A DNA stretch of 64,000 bases from Polyangiaceae bacterium (GCA_025353725.1 JANXOF010000081.1:124001-188000); one strand, 5' to 3'. Counted from the stretch's first letter, positions 51,836 to 61,175 are shown. Translations and numbers: made by a program. Notes: generated by a model not told the origin, from the letters alone.

Positions 51836-52605
51836 GGTGCACCTCGGACGAGCGCGAGCGCGAGAAGCAGCCCGCACTCCACCACCTGCTGCGTCGCGCC
51901 GAGAAAGTCGCCCGTGATGCCGCCCGCTCGCTTGCGAAAGCGCCATGCACATACGGCCGTAAGGACGAAGGCCGCGACGGCCATGCCGAGGAACTCTTCA
52001 CTACGAAGCCGACGCATCACGCCCGTCACGAAGCAAACGCCGAGGCCGAGACTGGTCGCTAAAATGAGTTGAGGGACGCCCGCGCGGGCGATATCCCTAC
52101 TTTTCGCGCCGTCCTCGGCAGTGACATAAGGCATGGCCGCCATAAGCCATATCGGAGGTACGCGAGAGAGACACTGCGTGACAACAATGGCCACGGGCGC
52201 GAACGCGTCGAGTCGAGCGAGAAGAAGCACGCGGAGCAAGAGCGAGCAGATGAGCGCCGAGGCGCCGAAGGTGCCGACTCGGCTGTCTTTGAGAATCTCG
52301 AAGAGCTTTTCGCGTGTGTACGCCCCGCCAAGCGCGTCTGCCGTGTCGGCAAGGCCGTCTTCGTGAAACGCGCCGGTAAGCAGAAGACTCAGGGTTACGG
52401 TGACCGTCGCCGCGACGAGCACTCCGCCACGAAGACAGAGCACGAAGAGAGCGGCTTGCAAGGCTCCGAGCCCTAATCCGATGAGTGGAAAGTACGCGGA
52501 GGCCCAGCGCCAATCATCTTTGGAAAACGGAAATCCGCCTATCGGGATACGCGTTAAAAAAATAGCCGCGGCACGGGCGCCGCGAAAGTACGGAGGAGCG
52601 TTCAA
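51832..52605 (-). CDS. cobS: Adenosylcobinamide-GDP ribazoletransferase
   Basis: 257 residues from a TTG at 52605, chosen because it overlaps the cobT stop (TTGA). The signature GAFHEDGLADTADALGGAYTREK is clear, followed by about five membrane helices. It joins adenosylcobinamide-GDP to alpha-ribazole (phosphate) in the membrane, the late step of cobalamin assembly. Second gene of cobT-cobS-cobC. Confidence 0.93.
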   Translation of the reverse strand: MNAPPYFRGARAAAIFLTRIPIGGFPFSKDDWRWASAYFPLIGLGLGALQAALFVLCLRGGVLVAATVTVTLSLLLTGAFHEDGLADTADALGGAYTREKLFEILKDSRVGTFGASALICSLLLRVLLLARLDAFAPVAIVVTQCLSRVPPIWLMAAMPYVTAEDGAKSRDIARAGVPQLILATSLGLGVCFVTGVMRRLRSEEFLGMAVAAFVLTAVCAWRFRKRAGGITGDFLGATQQVVECGLLLALALVRGAP

Positions 52606-53681
52606 CGGTCGACCTTCGTGGGTACGCCCGCAGTCTCGAACGTCGCCATCTCGAGATGCAGCGCGCATGCGAGGTCCAGAAGCGGAACGGCCGCGAGAGC
52701 GCCGGAGGCCTCACCGAGTCGAAGCCCAAGGTCGAGGAGCGGACGCGCATCGAGCGCCTCGAGAACCAACGCGTGCCCGGCCTCCTGCGACCGATGGGCA
52801 AAAATCAAGTGCCTCCGTACGTCGGGGACCGCGCGAACGAGCGCTAACATCGCGGCCGAGACGATGAAGCCGTCGACCAACACGGTCATCCCGCGTTGTG
52901 CGGCTTCGCCTGCCGCTCCAACAAGCGCGGCGATCTCACGACCGCCCACAGCCTTGAGCACGTCTGCCGATGCGCTGCCGGCGGGAACTCGGTCGAGGGC
53001 GGCCTGGACGACGTCGCGTTTTACCGCGAACGCCGAACCGCTGACCCCGGTCCCGGCGCCGACGATCGCGGCGGCGTCGCACCCTAGAAGCGCACCGGCG
53101 ATCGCGGCGGCGACCGTCGTATTGCCTATTCCCATCTCGCCAAGCACGACGATGCGCGTCGCTGGGTCGAGGCTGGCGACGGCGCGGCGCCCGGCCTGAA
53201 TGGCGGCGCCGAGCGTTTCGCCCGGAAGGCCATCCTCCATTGAAATGTCGCCGACCATGGCGTCCACGACCGCCTCACGCAAAAAGCGAACGTTTCGCTT
53301 TCCGGGGTCGAACTCAGTCGCATAAGGGTGAGCGACACCGACATCGACCACGAGCAAATCGGCGCCGATCCGAGCCGCAAGCACCGACGCCGCGGCACCT
53401 CCCGACAAGAAATTCGAAACCATCGCGGCCGTGACCTGTTGGGGGTAGGCCGAAACTCCGCGTGTGGCGACCGGGTGGTCCGACGCGAAAAGGATCGCGC
53501 TGACGGGGCGGCTGCGGGGAACTCCGTCCTGCGAAATAGCAGCAAGCGCAACCGCGACGTCTTCGAGCGCTCCGAGGCTGCCTTGCGGCTTGGTGAGGCG
53601 CGCCTGCCGCGCGAGTGCGCTCTCGCGGTGGAGCGGGTTCGGCGTGGGTATCCGGAAGTCAAACGGCGGCGGGGCCTGCAT
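52602..53681 (-). CDS. cobT: Nicotinate-nucleotide:dimethylbenzimidazole phosphoribosyltransferase
   Basis: 359 residues from the ATG at 53681. Motifs: TKPQGSLGALEDVAVAL near residue 30, VGVAHPY, LGEMGIGNTTVAAAIAGALLG, and the catalytic-Glu segment LRLGEASGALAAVPLLD near the C-terminus. It activates the lower ligand of cobalamin. Head of the operon. No cobU/cobP (adenosylcobinamide kinase) or corrin-ring genes are in the window, so the cell may salvage cobinamide or carry those elsewhere. Confidence 0.94.
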   Translation of the reverse strand: MQAPPPFDFRIPTPNPLHRESALARQARLTKPQGSLGALEDVAVALAAISQDGVPRSRPVSAILFASDHPVATRGVSAYPQQVTAAMVSNFLSGGAAASVLAARIGADLLVVDVGVAHPYATEFDPGKRNVRFLREAVVDAMVGDISMEDGLPGETLGAAIQAGRRAVASLDPATRIVVLGEMGIGNTTVAAAIAGALLGCDAAAIVGAGTGVSGSAFAVKRDVVQAALDRVPAGSASADVLKAVGGREIAALVGAAGEAAQRGMTVLVDGFIVSAAMLALVRAVPDVRRHLIFAHRSQEAGHALVLEALDARPLLDLGLRLGEASGALAAVPLLDLACALHLEMATFETAGVPTKVDR

Positions 53682-53753
53682 CAGGGCGAGCAAGGTACTC
53701 GGATCGCACGGGCGCCGTGCTCGAAGTTACGGTACGAGCCCTGCCAAGCCACG

Positions 53754-55028
53754 ATGAGCGACTCCGAGCCGAACGCACGCGCCACGTTCCCCAAGACCTT
53801 CTACTACGCCAACACGATCGAACTTTTCGAGCGGATGGCCCACTACGGATTTTACATCGGACTTGCGATCTACCTCCGAAAGATCGTGGGTATGTCGGAC
53901 GTCGAAATAGGCTTCACGCTCGGAAACTTTCGCTTCGTCGGCTCGCTCGCGCCCATTCCGTGCGGCGCAGTCGCAGACCGCATCTCGTTCAAGCGCTCGC
54001 TGCAAATCGCCTTCGTGGGCTACGCAACGGCATATGCGACGATTCTCTTCCTACCGAAAAAGGGATTTGTCATCGGCGCGCTCTTCCTTGCGGCGGTTTC
54101 GGGCGGTTTTCTAAAGCCGGTCATCATGGGGACCGTCGTGAGGACAAGCCCGCCCGGTCGCCAAGCGGAGGGATTCGCCGTGTTTTACAGGACGGTGAAC
54201 GCCGGGAGCGTCGTCGGGAAGACACTTGCTTACGTGGTGCGCCTCTTGCTCAGCATTCGGTTCGTCGCGGCTACGTCGGTCTTGGCGAGTCTTGCGGCTC
54301 TGGCCATAGCGACGTTTCTCTATGAAGAGCCACACGCGGCCGGGGAGTTAGCCGGAGAAGCGCGTGAAAAAGAGAAAAAGCCAACGTTTACCGAGCTTTT
54401 ACGCGGATACGGAGAGGCGCTGAAGGACCTAAAATTTACCGCTTTTCTACTAATTTTTAGCGGCTATTACTTCATGATTGAGCAGTTCTACATGACGTTT
54501 CCGCAATACGTTACACGGCATATCGACGAAAAAGCGCCGCTTGAGATTATTACGCTCATCAACCCGGCGACGATCGCCGTCGCTGGCGGGGTCATTGGAA
54601 AGAGCGTCATGAGGTTCATGAAGCCCGCTGCCCCCATCTGGACGAACGTCCTCGGAGTAACCATCGCGTCTCTTTCGATGTTTGTCATGGGCGCTATTCC
54701 TACGATTGCGGGCGCGTGCTTGTCGGCCGCGATCTTTGCCGTGGCGGAGATGACCTTTACGCCGAAGTTCTACGACCAGCTCGGGAGCCTCGCCCCGAAA
54801 GGCAAGGAGGGAATGTACATGGGTCTTGCGTTTCTCCCGAGCGCTATCGGCGCTTGGGTGGGCGGTCAAGTATCAGGTCCGCTCATCAAAATGTATCTCC
54901 CTGAAAAAGGTGAGCGAAATCCGTTTCTCATCTGGTCGATCTACGCGATTCTCGGGCTCGTCTGCGCCTTCGCGATGGCAGTTTTTGGCAAGCTCACGTC
55001 GCGCAAGGAAACCTCGGCGAGCGCCTAG
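53754..55028 (+). CDS. POT/PTR-like major facilitator transporter
   Basis: 424 residues from the ATG at 53754; the longer frame to 53328 is antisense to cobT. The start FYYANTIELFERMAHYGFYIG is the POT (proton-coupled peptide transporter) first-helix motif (E-x-F-E-R-x-x-x-Y-G). About 12 membrane helices; a hydrophilic loop (AREKEKKPTFTELL) in the middle. Substrates may be di- or tripeptides or related compounds. Divergent from cobT; 72 bases between them. Confidence 0.85.
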   Translation: MSDSEPNARATFPKTFYYANTIELFERMAHYGFYIGLAIYLRKIVGMSDVEIGFTLGNFRFVGSLAPIPCGAVADRISFKRSLQIAFVGYATAYATILFLPKKGFVIGALFLAAVSGGFLKPVIMGTVVRTSPPGRQAEGFAVFYRTVNAGSVVGKTLAYVVRLLLSIRFVAATSVLASLAALAIATFLYEEPHAAGELAGEAREKEKKPTFTELLRGYGEALKDLKFTAFLLIFSGYYFMIEQFYMTFPQYVTRHIDEKAPLEIITLINPATIAVAGGVIGKSVMRFMKPAAPIWTNVLGVTIASLSMFVMGAIPTIAGACLSAAIFAVAEMTFTPKFYDQLGSLAPKGKEGMYMGLAFLPSAIGAWVGGQVSGPLIKMYLPEKGERNPFLIWSIYAILGLVCAFAMAVFGKLTSRKETSASA

Positions 55029-55364
55029 GCGCGCTTTCTTTTGTGGCGCTTGTCACGCATACTCAAAGACCGACAAGGATCTTGAAGCGAGTTCGCCGTC
55101 GCTCTAGGTCGCTCTAGGTCGCTCTACGTCGCTCTTCCCAAGCCGCCCGAGGCGCTCTCGCTCACGGTCCGCAAGCTTCTCGGGAAAGTTGAGGCGGAAG
55201 CCAGATCCTCACCGGTATCGAGCGCGCGCGCGAGGCATGGCCATCGATTCGAGATACTGCGCCGGCTCGTATGCGAAAGTCCATTGAAGCGCACTGGCAA
55301 GAAGTACCCCTCCTCGCGCATAAGGGGTTGACGAGGTAGGAGAACGAAGCTGGTTTCGACGCGC
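55029..55364. other. Spacer with tandem repeat, 336 bp
   Basis: Between the transporter and a convergent membrane-protein gene. Contains a 10-bp tandem repeat (listed separately). Frames of up to 130 residues cross it but show no domain features and one overlaps the neighbouring gene on the same strand in another frame. Nothing else recognised. Confidence 0.55.
55098..55136 (+). repeat. 10-bp tandem repeat, four copies
   Basis: gtcgctctag occurs twice exactly at 55098 and 55108, then gtcgctctac at 55118 and a partial gtcgctctt at 55128. Noncoding slippage repeat. Confidence 0.85.
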
Positions 55365-56132
55365 TCAGGGCCCCGTGTCTGACGGGTTCGCGGGCGCTGC
55401 GGGGAGGCAGAATGTGCCTCGTACGCGAACGACCGCGGTTCCAAACGGTGGCTCGCGTGTCGGCTCTGCCACTCGGCTGACATCGGCCTCAAAGCGGCCG
55501 GAGATACGCTCTCCATCCGCGCCCGTCACTTCCATAAGTGACTTTCCGGCACGCGCGAGGCGATAGGCCTCCGTCTCGCCTTGAGTAACGATAGTGAGGT
55601 ACGAAAGCTGCGTTCGGCCGACGTCTCCACGTAACGGATCACCGACGATGCGGACGGAAATCGGGCCGCCCTCGACCGTAACCCACGGTGACCGCGTACC
55701 GTCGCGATGGTACTTATGATCCGCTCGATCGTGTTCGCTATGTGCGAAGGCGCCGGCATCTTCACCAGCTACCGTAAGCCGCACACCAAGCGTCGCGCAC
55801 GGGTCGTCGGCGACCCTCGGTGAAGGCACGTTGGGCGCCGCGACCTCAGCCCAGAGAGGAACAGAAACGCGTGGCGTCACACGCGAGCGGACAAAAAGGA
55901 AGCCCGCGCCTGACAATCCAACGGTGACCGCTAACCCAACCCACGCGAGCGGTCGCAAGCGAGGCGACGGCTTTTGGCGAAGGGCAACTTGCAAGCGGTC
56001 GAAGACGGCGTTCTCGTCGGACGACCGCTGCCGAAGTGCCTCCAGCTCGCACGCGCGCACGGCGAGCGCCTCTTCGAGATGGTGAATTCTTGCACGCAGC
56101 GAGTCGGTGTCATCTCTGTAGGCGTTGCTCAT
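55365..56132 (-). CDS. Single-pass membrane protein with coiled coil
   Basis: 255 residues from the ATG at 56132. Residues about 10-45 form a coiled coil (LRARIHHLEEALAVRACELEALRQ). A membrane helix follows (PLAWVGLAVTVGLSGAGFLFV), then a periplasmic beta-rich domain (VRIVGDPLRGDVGRTQLSYLTIV, GERISGRFEADVSRV). No family recognised; there is one Cys near the C-terminus. N-inside topology is expected, with possible oligomerisation through the coiled coil. Confidence 0.75.
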   Translation of the reverse strand: MSNAYRDDTDSLRARIHHLEEALAVRACELEALRQRSSDENAVFDRLQVALRQKPSPRLRPLAWVGLAVTVGLSGAGFLFVRSRVTPRVSVPLWAEVAAPNVPSPRVADDPCATLGVRLTVAGEDAGAFAHSEHDRADHKYHRDGTRSPWVTVEGGPISVRIVGDPLRGDVGRTQLSYLTIVTQGETEAYRLARAGKSLMEVTGADGERISGRFEADVSRVAEPTREPPFGTAVVRVRGTFCLPAAPANPSDTGP

Positions 56133-56200
56133 CGGTGCGTTACTACGCTGGGCGAAGACTACCTCGAAAAGGTTCAATCACGCGCAGGCGCCAATCCGCC

Positions 56201-56239
56201 AAGAAAGCGAGCCGAGGCGTTCGACGCACCTCGGCTCGC
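56201..56239 (-). terminator. Rho-independent terminator of the DUF4397 gene
   Basis: A perfect 11-bp stem gcgagccgagg (56207-56217) / cctcggctcgc (56229-56239) with an 11-base loop. Read on the minus strand it follows the DUF4397 stop by about 20 bases and ends in TTTCTT (aagaaa at 56201-56206). Confidence 0.82.
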
Positions 56240-56259
56240 TCTTGATCAGTCAGTCGCGC

Positions 56260-57696
56260 TCAATCCGCCGCGATTGAGCCGACATGCCAAGGCGTCGCCT
56301 CGGTTTGCACGCTCAGGAGCTGAAGCGGAGCGCCTCGACCGGCGGTAAGCGCGCCCGCGACAAGCACGAACGAGCGCTCAGACGGCGTTGCGAGCGTCGA
56401 GAACGAGGCTACTGGCGTCGGGCTACCGGCGGGCGCCACATTCACGACGAAGAGCGCCTCGCCGGCGAGGGAAATCGAAGCCACGGGCCCGGCCAGCGGG
56501 AACGAGGCATCCGTCGCAAGCGAGATCGAGGCGCCTGCGGCGTCGACCGCCGACACGTCCACGGCGGGTGCGTCGGGCGACGCGTGAATCGCCTGGATCT
56601 CGGTCTCTCCGCGCGTGAACCTGTCGGCATAGAGCGAAAGGCCGAATCCGGCTCCGCCCGCGGCCGCGTTCAAAAATCCACCCGCCACGGCGAGGTAGCG
56701 CTCGCCTGCGACCAAGGGTCCCGTGGAAACGCGCGTAAGGGCCGCGTCTGCGCCGTCGGCGACAAAGACATCGAGCTCGTAGGCACTCGGTGGCACTTGG
56801 AGCGGCGCCGAGAGTTCGCCAAACGCAAGTCGGTTGACGACCACGGGACCTGAGGCCAATCCGAGTCGGACGGCAGGCGCGTCGGGAGAGGCATGAAGGG
56901 CGTATACCGTCGGGTTTTGCTTGATAAACCCGAGTGTTCCACGCGGTCCGACGGCAAGAAGGCCGAAGCCGTCTCGCTCACGCGGGAGGTGCGAAAGAAA
57001 ACCCGTCGCGATGACAAGCAAGCCCGCGCCGGTCGGGAGTTCTGGAGTCGTAAAGGCGGTCTGACGCGCGCCTCCGGCACCAATCGCGACTTGAAGCGCG
57101 ACGCCGGCAGGCAACGCAATCCCCGCTTCGCCCGTGTCGCTAAATCGATCCAGGTTGGGGACTTCGGGATTCGCGATATCGTCGTCACCCACGTCGAGCG
57201 AGACCGAAGGCGCGTCCGGAGATGCGTGTATAATGCGCACAAGACCGTTGCCCGCGCTTGCGGCCGCGAAGCGCTCGACGACAGGGAGAATCCGGAACCC
57301 TGACGCGGCGTCCGTCGACGCGAGCGAACCCGAGGCGATACCCGTGGTGCGCACGCCGGCTTCGAGCGTTAATTCGGCCGAAAAGACGACAGCGTCGGCG
57401 TCCGTCGAGGGCGTGGCGCGGACGTCGACGGTATAGGAGCCCGCCTTCAAGCGAAGGTCTCCCGTGGTGTCCGTGAAGGCCAAGCCCGAAGCCACGGGGA
57501 GGGACTGCCCGCGAACGTAGACGTCAACCGCGGGCGCATCCGGTGAGGCATGAACCACGCGAAGCCGCGCGACCGAGCTCAGCGCCTCGCTTAGAGCGGA
57601 CGTGCCGTCCGCGGCCACGGGTTCGCGATTCGCCGACTCCACCGAGCAAGCGACGAGTGGAAACATAAGGCATGCAAGACGTGCATAGCTGCGCAT
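56260..57696 (-). CDS. DUF4397 repeat lipoprotein
   Basis: 478 residues from the ATG at 57696, with AAGGAG six bases upstream. Lipobox L-V-A-C. The body is four DUF4397-type domains, each starting with a near-identical ASPDAPAV-type motif (VVHASPDAPAVDVYV, IIHASPDAPSVSLDV, ALHASPDAPAVRLGL, AIHASPDAPAVDVSA) and continuing with beta strands. Domains of this kind are common in secreted myxobacterial proteins; function is unknown, perhaps adhesion or matrix. A strong terminator follows. Confidence 0.88.
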   Translation of the reverse strand: MRSYARLACLMFPLVACSVESANREPVAADGTSALSEALSSVARLRVVHASPDAPAVDVYVRGQSLPVASGLAFTDTTGDLRLKAGSYTVDVRATPSTDADAVVFSAELTLEAGVRTTGIASGSLASTDAASGFRILPVVERFAAASAGNGLVRIIHASPDAPSVSLDVGDDDIANPEVPNLDRFSDTGEAGIALPAGVALQVAIGAGGARQTAFTTPELPTGAGLLVIATGFLSHLPRERDGFGLLAVGPRGTLGFIKQNPTVYALHASPDAPAVRLGLASGPVVVNRLAFGELSAPLQVPPSAYELDVFVADGADAALTRVSTGPLVAGERYLAVAGGFLNAAAGGAGFGLSLYADRFTRGETEIQAIHASPDAPAVDVSAVDAAGASISLATDASFPLAGPVASISLAGEALFVVNVAPAGSPTPVASFSTLATPSERSFVLVAGALTAGRGAPLQLLSVQTEATPWHVGSIAAD

Positions 57697-57856
57697 GAGA
57701 ACTCCTTCACGAGAGAACGTTGGGTCACCATCGGTTCTGCACCGGTGCTGATAGAGTTCGCTGTGCGAAGGAGGTTGGATTTCGCGACCCCTACGAATTG
57801 GAGAAAAAGTCGAGACGTCACGCGCGTGCCTTTTTTCGAGACGAAACGCCGCAGCT

Positions 57857-58006
57857 CTAGAACTTGCGGTCGGTATCGCTCTTCGAGGCGTCGACGGTTT
57901 CGGCGCCCTCCTTGGGCTGGTCACCAATCACGCTTTTCAACGGGCACGCCGAATAGAGCGCGCATTTTTTACAACCGACCACCAGAGCAACAGGGCAAAG
58001 CGTCAT
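57857..58006 (-). CDS. 49-residue Cys-rich small protein
   Basis: A small frame from an ATG at 58006: MTLCPVALVVGCKKCALYSA then CPLKSVIGDQ and an acidic/basic tail to a TAG. Cys at 4, 12, 15 and 21 give C-x7-C-x2-C-x5-C, consistent with a zinc or Fe-S site. I recall similar tiny proteins with G-C-x-x-C and C-P-L-K-x-x-I-G-D in deltaproteobacterial genomes, without function. Codon use is like its neighbours. The ribosome site is weak. Confidence 0.7.
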   Translation of the reverse strand: MTLCPVALVVGCKKCALYSACPLKSVIGDQPKEGAETVDASKSDTDRKF

Positions 58007-58077
58007 AGCGGGCCGTCTACCATGAAACGCACCGTGGAGGCGCCTCGCCGCGCCGAGGTGCGTGGTACAACGTAGGG

Positions 58078-58335
58078 ATGGGCCAAGCCGCGGCGTCGCC
58101 TTACGTCAATTTTGAAGACTATGCCGAGTCCGAGGCTAGCGGCGGCAAGTTTCGAGCGTGCAAGCACCGCGCGTCGCTGCGTGAATACGTCCTTGTTTCT
58201 CAGGACGTTCGCCAAGTCGAGGTGTTCCGGAGGAACGAGGAATGGCGCGGCGAGGTCGCGACGGGCGGAATGCGCGTGATGCTTCACGGGGCATCGGTCG
58301 AGGTCGACGCCATCTACGGCGCTTTCCAGGCCTAG
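58078..58335 (+). pseudogene. Internally deleted Uma2-family nuclease remnant
   Basis: 85 residues. The start (SPYVNFEDYAESEA) resembles the first strand of Uma2, and the second part (ASLREYVLVSQDVRQVEVFRR and VDAIYGAFQA) is its C-terminus. The two are joined at about residue 24, leaving out some 90-100 residues that should hold the catalytic Asp and E-x-K. Normal Uma2 proteins are about 190 residues. The frame itself is open, so a short product is possible, but it cannot be a nuclease. Confidence 0.75.
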
Positions 58336-58465
58336 GGGCACTTGGTGCGCAGCGCGCCCGCCGGCTTCGATAGCCACGAAAACCGAGCCACCGGGCGCAC
58401 CTCGGACGTCTGCCGCGGACGCGCTGGCCTTCATTGCGTGCCTGGTGCTAACTTCGGCGCCTAAA

Positions 58466-59644
58466 ATGAGCCAGACGACCTCCACGCCGCCGCGCCCCAA
58501 CGCCCCCGGAATGCCCGCCCCCGAGACCACGTCGGGAGATGGCGGAATCGCCGTGCGAGGCGGCGCGGCTATTCTTGCCCCCATTCAGTCCTTCCCAAAC
58601 GGCGTTCCCGCCAACGCGATGGTGCTCATCCCGCTCGGGCCGAACGGCGAGCCCGTTGAGAAGAACGTCGTCGACGGTCCCGTCGCCGTCACGATGGAGC
58701 AAGTGTGGAAGCTCCTCGGGTTCAACGGCCCGGCCGTGCAGGTGCAAGACGACCAGGGTCGCCCCATCGCGATTGGCCTCGAGGACTTGCTTGCAGGTCT
58801 CGAGAAGCATTGGGTCGATAGTCAAGACGACCTCGATCGCGGCCGCATCTTCGCACAGGAGCTGATGAAGTATCAGCGTCACGAGAAGGCTGAAACCGTG
58901 CTTTCCAAAGTCGTCGCTCGCGGCGGTGACGGGAATGATTGGCTCGCGCTCGGCGTCGCGCAGCTCGCGCAGGAGAAACTCGAGAAGGCCGAAGGCACCC
59001 TCAAGGGCGCTCAAAACCTGATGAAGGAGAATCCCTATCCCAGCCTGCATCTCGCGAAGCTCGCGCATTCGAGGAAAGACGAAAAAGCCGAGCGCGACGC
59101 CGTCGAGCGTGCGATTCAGATTCAGCCCGGCAACGTCGACGCGTGGGCGTACCTGTTCAACTTCGTCAAGGAGGCCGAGAACGAGGAGAAAGCGATAGCG
59201 GCCGTCGAAGAGCTCGCCAACGCGCCGGTCAACGCGAAGACGGCCGCGCCATTCGTCGCCCTTCAGGGCTTCTACGCAGGCGAAGAGGCGACGCGCGACA
59301 AGGCTATAGCGTTCGCGAAGAGGGGTCTCGAGCGCGCGCCGAGTGACCCGATTCCGCTAATTGTGCTCTCGGCCCTCTACGGCCAGGCAGGCAAGATTGA
59401 CGAGGTGGTCAAACTACTCGCGCCGCAGGAGGCGCTCATGCAGCAAGACGTGCGCATTGCACACAATTACTTCGAGGCGCTCTTCCAAGCGAAGGACATG
59501 GGCAAGATTACCGCTCTGCTCAACAAGCTCGCGACGTCTTCGAACAAAGAAGTAAAGCAATTTGCTATCGAGCGTTCACGCGCGATAGCGCAAATGCTCC
59601 AGCAGCAACAGCAGGCCCTCACGGCGCCTGGCGCCCAGTCCTAG
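58466..59644 (+). CDS. TPR-repeat protein with disordered N-terminus
   Basis: 392 residues from the ATG at 58466. N-terminal 60 residues are Pro/Gly-rich. A small N-terminal domain (VPANAMVLIPLGPNGEPVEK, VTMEQVWKLLGF) is followed from about 125 by four or five TPR-like helix pairs: YQRHEKAETVLSKVVARGG, LAQEKLEKAEGTLKGAQNL, AERDAVERAIQIQPGNVDAW and IAFAKRGLERAPSDPIPLIV. C-terminus ends in a Gln run. No signal peptide. Protein-interaction scaffold; partner unknown. Confidence 0.85.
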   Translation: MSQTTSTPPRPNAPGMPAPETTSGDGGIAVRGGAAILAPIQSFPNGVPANAMVLIPLGPNGEPVEKNVVDGPVAVTMEQVWKLLGFNGPAVQVQDDQGRPIAIGLEDLLAGLEKHWVDSQDDLDRGRIFAQELMKYQRHEKAETVLSKVVARGGDGNDWLALGVAQLAQEKLEKAEGTLKGAQNLMKENPYPSLHLAKLAHSRKDEKAERDAVERAIQIQPGNVDAWAYLFNFVKEAENEEKAIAAVEELANAPVNAKTAAPFVALQGFYAGEEATRDKAIAFAKRGLERAPSDPIPLIVLSALYGQAGKIDEVVKLLAPQEALMQQDVRIAHNYFEALFQAKDMGKITALLNKLATSSNKEVKQFAIERSRAIAQMLQQQQQALTAPGAQS

Positions 59645-59738
59645 AGCTACGGAGTTCGTCGTACCCGGTAGGATGAGCGCCCTCACGGCGCTCTCCTCGG
59701 CGAACGTCTTCATGATCCCGCTTGGCGCACATCAGGCG

Positions 59739-61175
59739 TTAGGCGAACATGCCGGGGAGACGGGTGTTGAAATCCCCAAGTGGGTCCGCGACGCCCACCG
59801 CCGTCATGGCTGAGTAGAGGACTTGGGCGGGATGTGCGCCGTCCGCGCGGACATGTTGAGGTTTCATTCCGCCGGCCAATCCTGCGTAAAGCGCGATCAT
59901 GTTCTCGGTGCTGTGAGAGCCGTCCCCCTCGGTCTCGCCCCAGCCACCCTCGAAGCACATCGTGAGCGCAGTGTTGTTGATCATCGGACTGCCATCCACG
60001 TCCTTCTGCGCCTGAAGCAGCGACACGAGGCGGGCGAACGGGTCGATAGCCCAGGCTACGCACCGCGGAACATCATCGGCTGTCTTATACTGGCCATGGC
60101 CGAGCTCATGAATGTCTAACGTAGTATCGACTCCGCAGGCTAGATTCGCCGAGACAAATACCTGGTGGAAACTGACTTGAAGTGTCGAAACCTGCCAAAG
60201 GTCGCAGGCAAGCCCCAACGCGAGTAAGTCTACCATTGTCGTTGCCCGGAGGTTTTCACCGCTCCAGCCAATCGCCGCACCATCGTTGCCGACTGCAGGG
60301 TCCGCTCCTAGCGGTGTCGGCTTCCTGCACGACGTACCCCCGGCGGCGATATCGATAGAGTCGAGGTCCTTCTCGATTTGACGAATGAACTCCAGGTGCG
60401 ACTGCATCGTCAATGCATCCGCCGCACCCAATCGCTTGTTGAGTCGCTGGATCCCGCCGCCGACGAGATCGAGGACACTTTTTCGACCCGCTCGCGCAGC
60501 GAGAACTTCGGGCGAAGGTCCAGTCGCGGCAGCGGCGCCCGCGGCACCCTCGAAGTTGCTTAGAAACGTGTCAAAAATAGTTCGTGGCGAAGCATACGGA
60601 TCACGCTTGACCCCCTTGTTATATGACATAAGGCCACGGCCGCTATCGGCACCACCGCCTCTATAGGAGGTAGGCTGAACGCGCGCGTTCATGTATTTTG
60701 CGCCCAACTTGGCGGCGACGATTTGATCGCACGTCGACCCCCTCGGTGTAAAATCTCCCTGTTTCAGCGAAGGGTCCTTTTCCCCAGAGAGTTGTGGAAA
60801 CACCGTGTGACCGTGGAAGAGAGTATCTTTGTCAGGGGAAAGGCGAGCCCCGGGCTCGCTGGAGCCGGTAGGAATGCGAAGCCCCGTGGCAATTCCAACA
60901 AGCGGCTTTACCTTGTATTTCTCCAACGGCTTCAGAGCTACCGTAGTTTCGTAGTTCTGCCCAACAGTCGCAGGGTGAACCTTCCCGTTTCCTCCCTTAA
61001 TGGCAGGCATATCGCCTAGGGATCCGCCCGCCAACATCGAAACGAACTTCTTTTTCACGACCGGCGCGGCGTGAGCAAAGCGAGACCAGCCCATGATCTC
61101 CAACGCCGGAAGCGCAATCGCCACCCCCCCGAGACCACGAAGGAGACTGCGCCGATTAATAACGTTCTTTGACAT
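59739..61175 (-). CDS. DUF1552 secreted protein
   Basis: 478 residues from the ATG at 61175, with GGAGG five bases upstream. Tat-type signal NRRSLLRGLGGVAIALPALE. DUF1552 blocks: FVSMLAGGSLGDMPAIKG-like start, QNYETTVALKPLEKYK, GSTCDQIVAAKLG and GLACDLWQVSTLQVSF, followed by DVDGSPMINNTALTMCFEGGW. Related to the DUF1501/sulfatase-type fold; usually paired with DUF1592 proteins in Planctomycetes and Myxococcota, with suggested roles in sulfated-glycan or heme-protein breakdown. The start is separated from the DUF1592 stop by 70 bases. Confidence 0.92.
   Translation of the reverse strand: MSKNVINRRSLLRGLGGVAIALPALEIMGWSRFAHAAPVVKKKFVSMLAGGSLGDMPAIKGGNGKVHPATVGQNYETTVALKPLEKYKVKPLVGIATGLRIPTGSSEPGARLSPDKDTLFHGHTVFPQLSGEKDPSLKQGDFTPRGSTCDQIVAAKLGAKYMNARVQPTSYRGGGADSGRGLMSYNKGVKRDPYASPRTIFDTFLSNFEGAAGAAAATGPSPEVLAARAGRKSVLDLVGGGIQRLNKRLGAADALTMQSHLEFIRQIEKDLDSIDIAAGGTSCRKPTPLGADPAVGNDGAAIGWSGENLRATTMVDLLALGLACDLWQVSTLQVSFHQVFVSANLACGVDTTLDIHELGHGQYKTADDVPRCVAWAIDPFARLVSLLQAQKDVDGSPMINNTALTMCFEGGWGETEGDGSHSTENMIALYAGLAGGMKPQHVRADGAHPAQVLYSAMTAVGVADPLGDFNTRLPGMFA

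Noticed and set aside
55124-55516. Minus-strand frame of 130 codons
   Set aside because: Overlaps the end of the coiled-coil membrane protein in another frame and has no domain features.
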